Shown piece after piece: positions 61,891 through 64,000 of a DNA stretch of 64,000 nt. The DNA comes from Ilex aquifolium (lineage: Eukaryota; Streptophyta; Magnoliopsida; Aquifoliales; Aquifoliaceae). Numbering within the stretch: position 1 is the first letter of the stretch; each line of letters starts with the position of its first letter. The position numbers and the translations under genes were made by a program. The notes under the pieces are model-generated. The model saw only the letters and a list, made by a program, of their open reading frames with translations, had not been told where the DNA came from and did not search any database. The stretch spans positions 12,930,064-12,994,063 of the forward strand of contig OX637397.1 in NCBI GenBank assembly GCA_951799425.1, in the 5' to 3' direction.

Positions 61891-63645
61891 CTAGTATATA
61901 TATATTAGAGGTAACCCGTGCTTGAAGGCACGATGCAACGTAAACTAACCAATTAATTTGAAAAAAAATTTACTTTTATTTTTTTTAATTAAAGAAATTG
62001 AAATCAATATAGACAGAATGACATTTTTTTTGGGGACTATTTCGACAGAGATTGCTATAACAATAGGAGCCCAAGACATTCGCAACCTGTCCACAAAACT
62101 CAGAGTCTCTTGAATCCACAATACAATCAAAGTTAAAATTCACAATTCACAATCATACATAACAATAATCAGAGTTCATAATCAAAATTCTCCAAAAATC
62201 ACCATTCTGAACCCAACTACTAAAACAACCATCAATTCCAATCAAAATAAATCAATCACACAACGTGTTTGGTTCACTTTACTAAATTCGGATCACACAA
62301 CAGACACGCAAAGATAAAACTAAGGGAGACAACCAATGCCTGAAGGCACTTTGCAACCCACTGAAATTCAGTTAATTCGATGTAGGTTATTTTTATTTCA
62401 TTTAATTAAAGGAAGTAAAACCAGTGTAGTAAATTTTTTGTTTGGGTCACATAAATCAATCAATCTAGTAATAACCAAATATTTTTTCAATATTTCGACA
62501 TAATTTCCTTTGAAAATAGGAGATTATATAAATATGAACTTGTATACAGTACTGAAAAACGAATGAAACTATCCCACAAAAACAACAAGAAATTTCACAT
62601 CAAGCCAAACATATCTCCTTAAACGTGAAATTAGTTCACCATACTAAACACAAAATAAACAAAAACCCATAAACATCTGGTTAAGTTGATATAGGTTATT
62701 ATTTATATCATTTAGTTAAAGAAAATTAAATCAACCTAATAATAACCCGCTATTTTTGCAAAATTTCAACAAAATTTCCTTTAAAAATAGGAGACTATGG
62801 AAATATCAACCTGTATACATAACTGAAAAATAAACATTACAACTCTCAAAAATCAAGCAATCAATACACAACAACACGTGCCCAAGAGCACAACGCAACC
62901 GCAATTTCACATCACAGTTTGAAATTGAGTTGATGTCTACCTTGAAAATGCACAATATATTACGAAGGCATAGCAATTTTATGTACATCAGAGTGCACGA
63001 TGCGATTTTAAGAATAATTCACAAGCGTATTTGAATTACACATAATATATCCATTATATCATATGTTTACCCAAATAATACATCCAAAATAACACATTTT
63101 TTTATCAGTTGCAGAGTAGACAACTACGTGATAATCAGAGCTGCTGTGGGGCATGAACACGGCAGGCCTGTGGAAACAACCAGTGCATAATGCACAAGAA
63201 AGTGTGTATCAACCTCAAGCTCCCACGTGTCGACTTGAACAACAGTCAATATAATGTTAGGCACACGAGTATAAAAACAGGGTAATAGCATATGGATAAC
63301 GTTTAAACGAATAACATATCATTAAATTACCTTATTAGTATCCCAATAAAGAGTATACACTCATTCAACGGATCGAAGACAAATGCCTACAAATTCTGAA
63401 AACAATGAAGTTTGTTAAGCGTTATACTAATGAGACAGACATATATTCATTGAAAATTTATAGTCATACATGTGTGGAAGAAGCTATTAAAACTATAAGA
63501 ATAGTCATGAACGACGCATGACGTAATATGCAATACATTTTAAAAAGTAGTAATATTTACACTAAGTCCAACAACACCTCCGGATAAACGATATTTGTCA
63601 TGGTAACTGATCAATCAAGAGGGAGAAGGACACTGATGCAAGGAA
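61891..63645 (-). mobile_element. 3' part of the reverse Helitron-like element (copy B)
   Basis: It matches 12,723-14,482 of copy A, including the CTAG terminus, hairpin and degenerate tandem repeats. It is cut at 63,645 by unrelated sequence, so the SSB exon is not reached in this window. Confidence 0.6.
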
Positions 63646-64000
63646 AAACAGGCCCAAGCCCAATAGAAAATTTTTCCCAGGGGCGTTGCCCCTGGACTAT
63701 CGGCCCAAACCTCCGCTCTATGGACTAAGCCTCATTAAATTTCTCATTAAGATCCATGCAACATTATTTCGGGTCGGGTCATCATCCGGGGTCAAACATA
63801 CAAACTAGACTCCACAAAAAGAAAACCCAACAAATCTCCCACTTGGAGACTAGTTCAATCACCAACATCAACCGCAATCCTCCGAAAACAGTCCCTCATC
63901 CCTGCAACTCATCTCCTTCCCTCAAGCTGAGAGACCCACAGAAGCTGAACAAGACTTCAGCTTCTCTACAATAACCACTTTCGTGAACATGTTTGCCGGA
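63646..64000 (-). mobile_element. Partial LTR-retrotransposon-like sequence at the right edge (fossil)
   Basis: On the minus strand, a purine tract (AAGTGGGAGATT) precedes TGTTGGGTTTTC at about 63,830. That fits the 3' noncoding end and LTR of a copia-like element in reverse orientation. The LTR-like part (about 63,646-63,830) contains AGGGGCGTTGCCCCT, a short inverted repeat seen in plant LTRs. The other end is outside the window, the inner LTR border is not a clear TG/CA, and whether it is whole cannot be judged. Confidence 0.4.

Larger units (their letters stand above)
53961..63645 (+). repeat. Composite duplicated segment, copy B
   Basis: This matches copy A (1-882 and 10,899-14,482) at about 99% by eye. 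It is interrupted by a LINE at 56,470-61,698 and ends where a different sequence begins at about 63,646. It keeps the empty target (AATGG, 54,836-54,840) of copy A's Ty3 element. Part of it to the left (53,033-53,960) has no counterpart inside the window, because copy A begins at the window edge. Confidence 0.93.

Overview
The window is nuclear DNA of a flowering plant, almost certainly a eudicot. The evidence is AT-rich intergenic DNA, (GA)n microsatellites, Ty3 (chromovirus and Tat) and Ty1/copia LTR elements primed by initiator tRNA-Met, an L1-type LINE with a plant RNase H, Helitrons, and the host families CC-NB-LRR, F-box, DUF247 and a PCNT115-type aldo-keto reductase. I cannot name the species.

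Layout. (1) 1-19,619 is a composite repeat, 'copy A'. It has a forward Helitron-like piece carrying cereblon-like exons (1-12,387), a short spacer, and a reverse Helitron-like element of about 6.9 kb (12,723-19,619) carrying a mitochondrial SSB exon. A very young, whole Ty3 chromovirus (883-10,898) sits in an intron of the cereblon fragment. (2) 19,620-22,424 is AT-rich DNA with MITEs. (3) 22,425-28,050 is a broken copia fossil. (4) 28,331-32,024 (minus) is a decayed CC-NB-LRR gene. (5) 34,375-37,411 (minus) is a complete five-exon aldo-keto reductase, the only clearly intact host gene. (6) 39,165-44,777 is a broken Tat-lineage Ty3 fossil with a 3' tandem repeat and an antisense coding block, followed by an LTR remnant and a small Helitron (45,639-46,095). 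(7) 46,989-48,238 (minus) is a DUF247 pseudogene. (8) 48,597-49,317 is a probable solo LTR. (9) 51,361-52,563 is an F-box gene with one in-frame stop. (10) 53,033-63,645 is copy B of the composite repeat. It lacks the chromovirus but carries a 5'-truncated L1 LINE (56,470-61,698), and it is cut by an LTR-like sequence running off the right edge.

History. Copies A and B are about 99% identical by eye and each preserves the empty target site of the other's insertion. The order is therefore Helitron gene capture, then duplication of the composite, then independent LINE and chromovirus insertions. Three of the four host genes outside the repeats are disabled, and nearly all their stops fit C-to-T or G-to-A changes, as expected in methylated, transposon-rich DNA. 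The most unusual object is the paired, tail-to-tail Helitron composite with two unrelated captured gene fragments and multiplied 3' hairpins.
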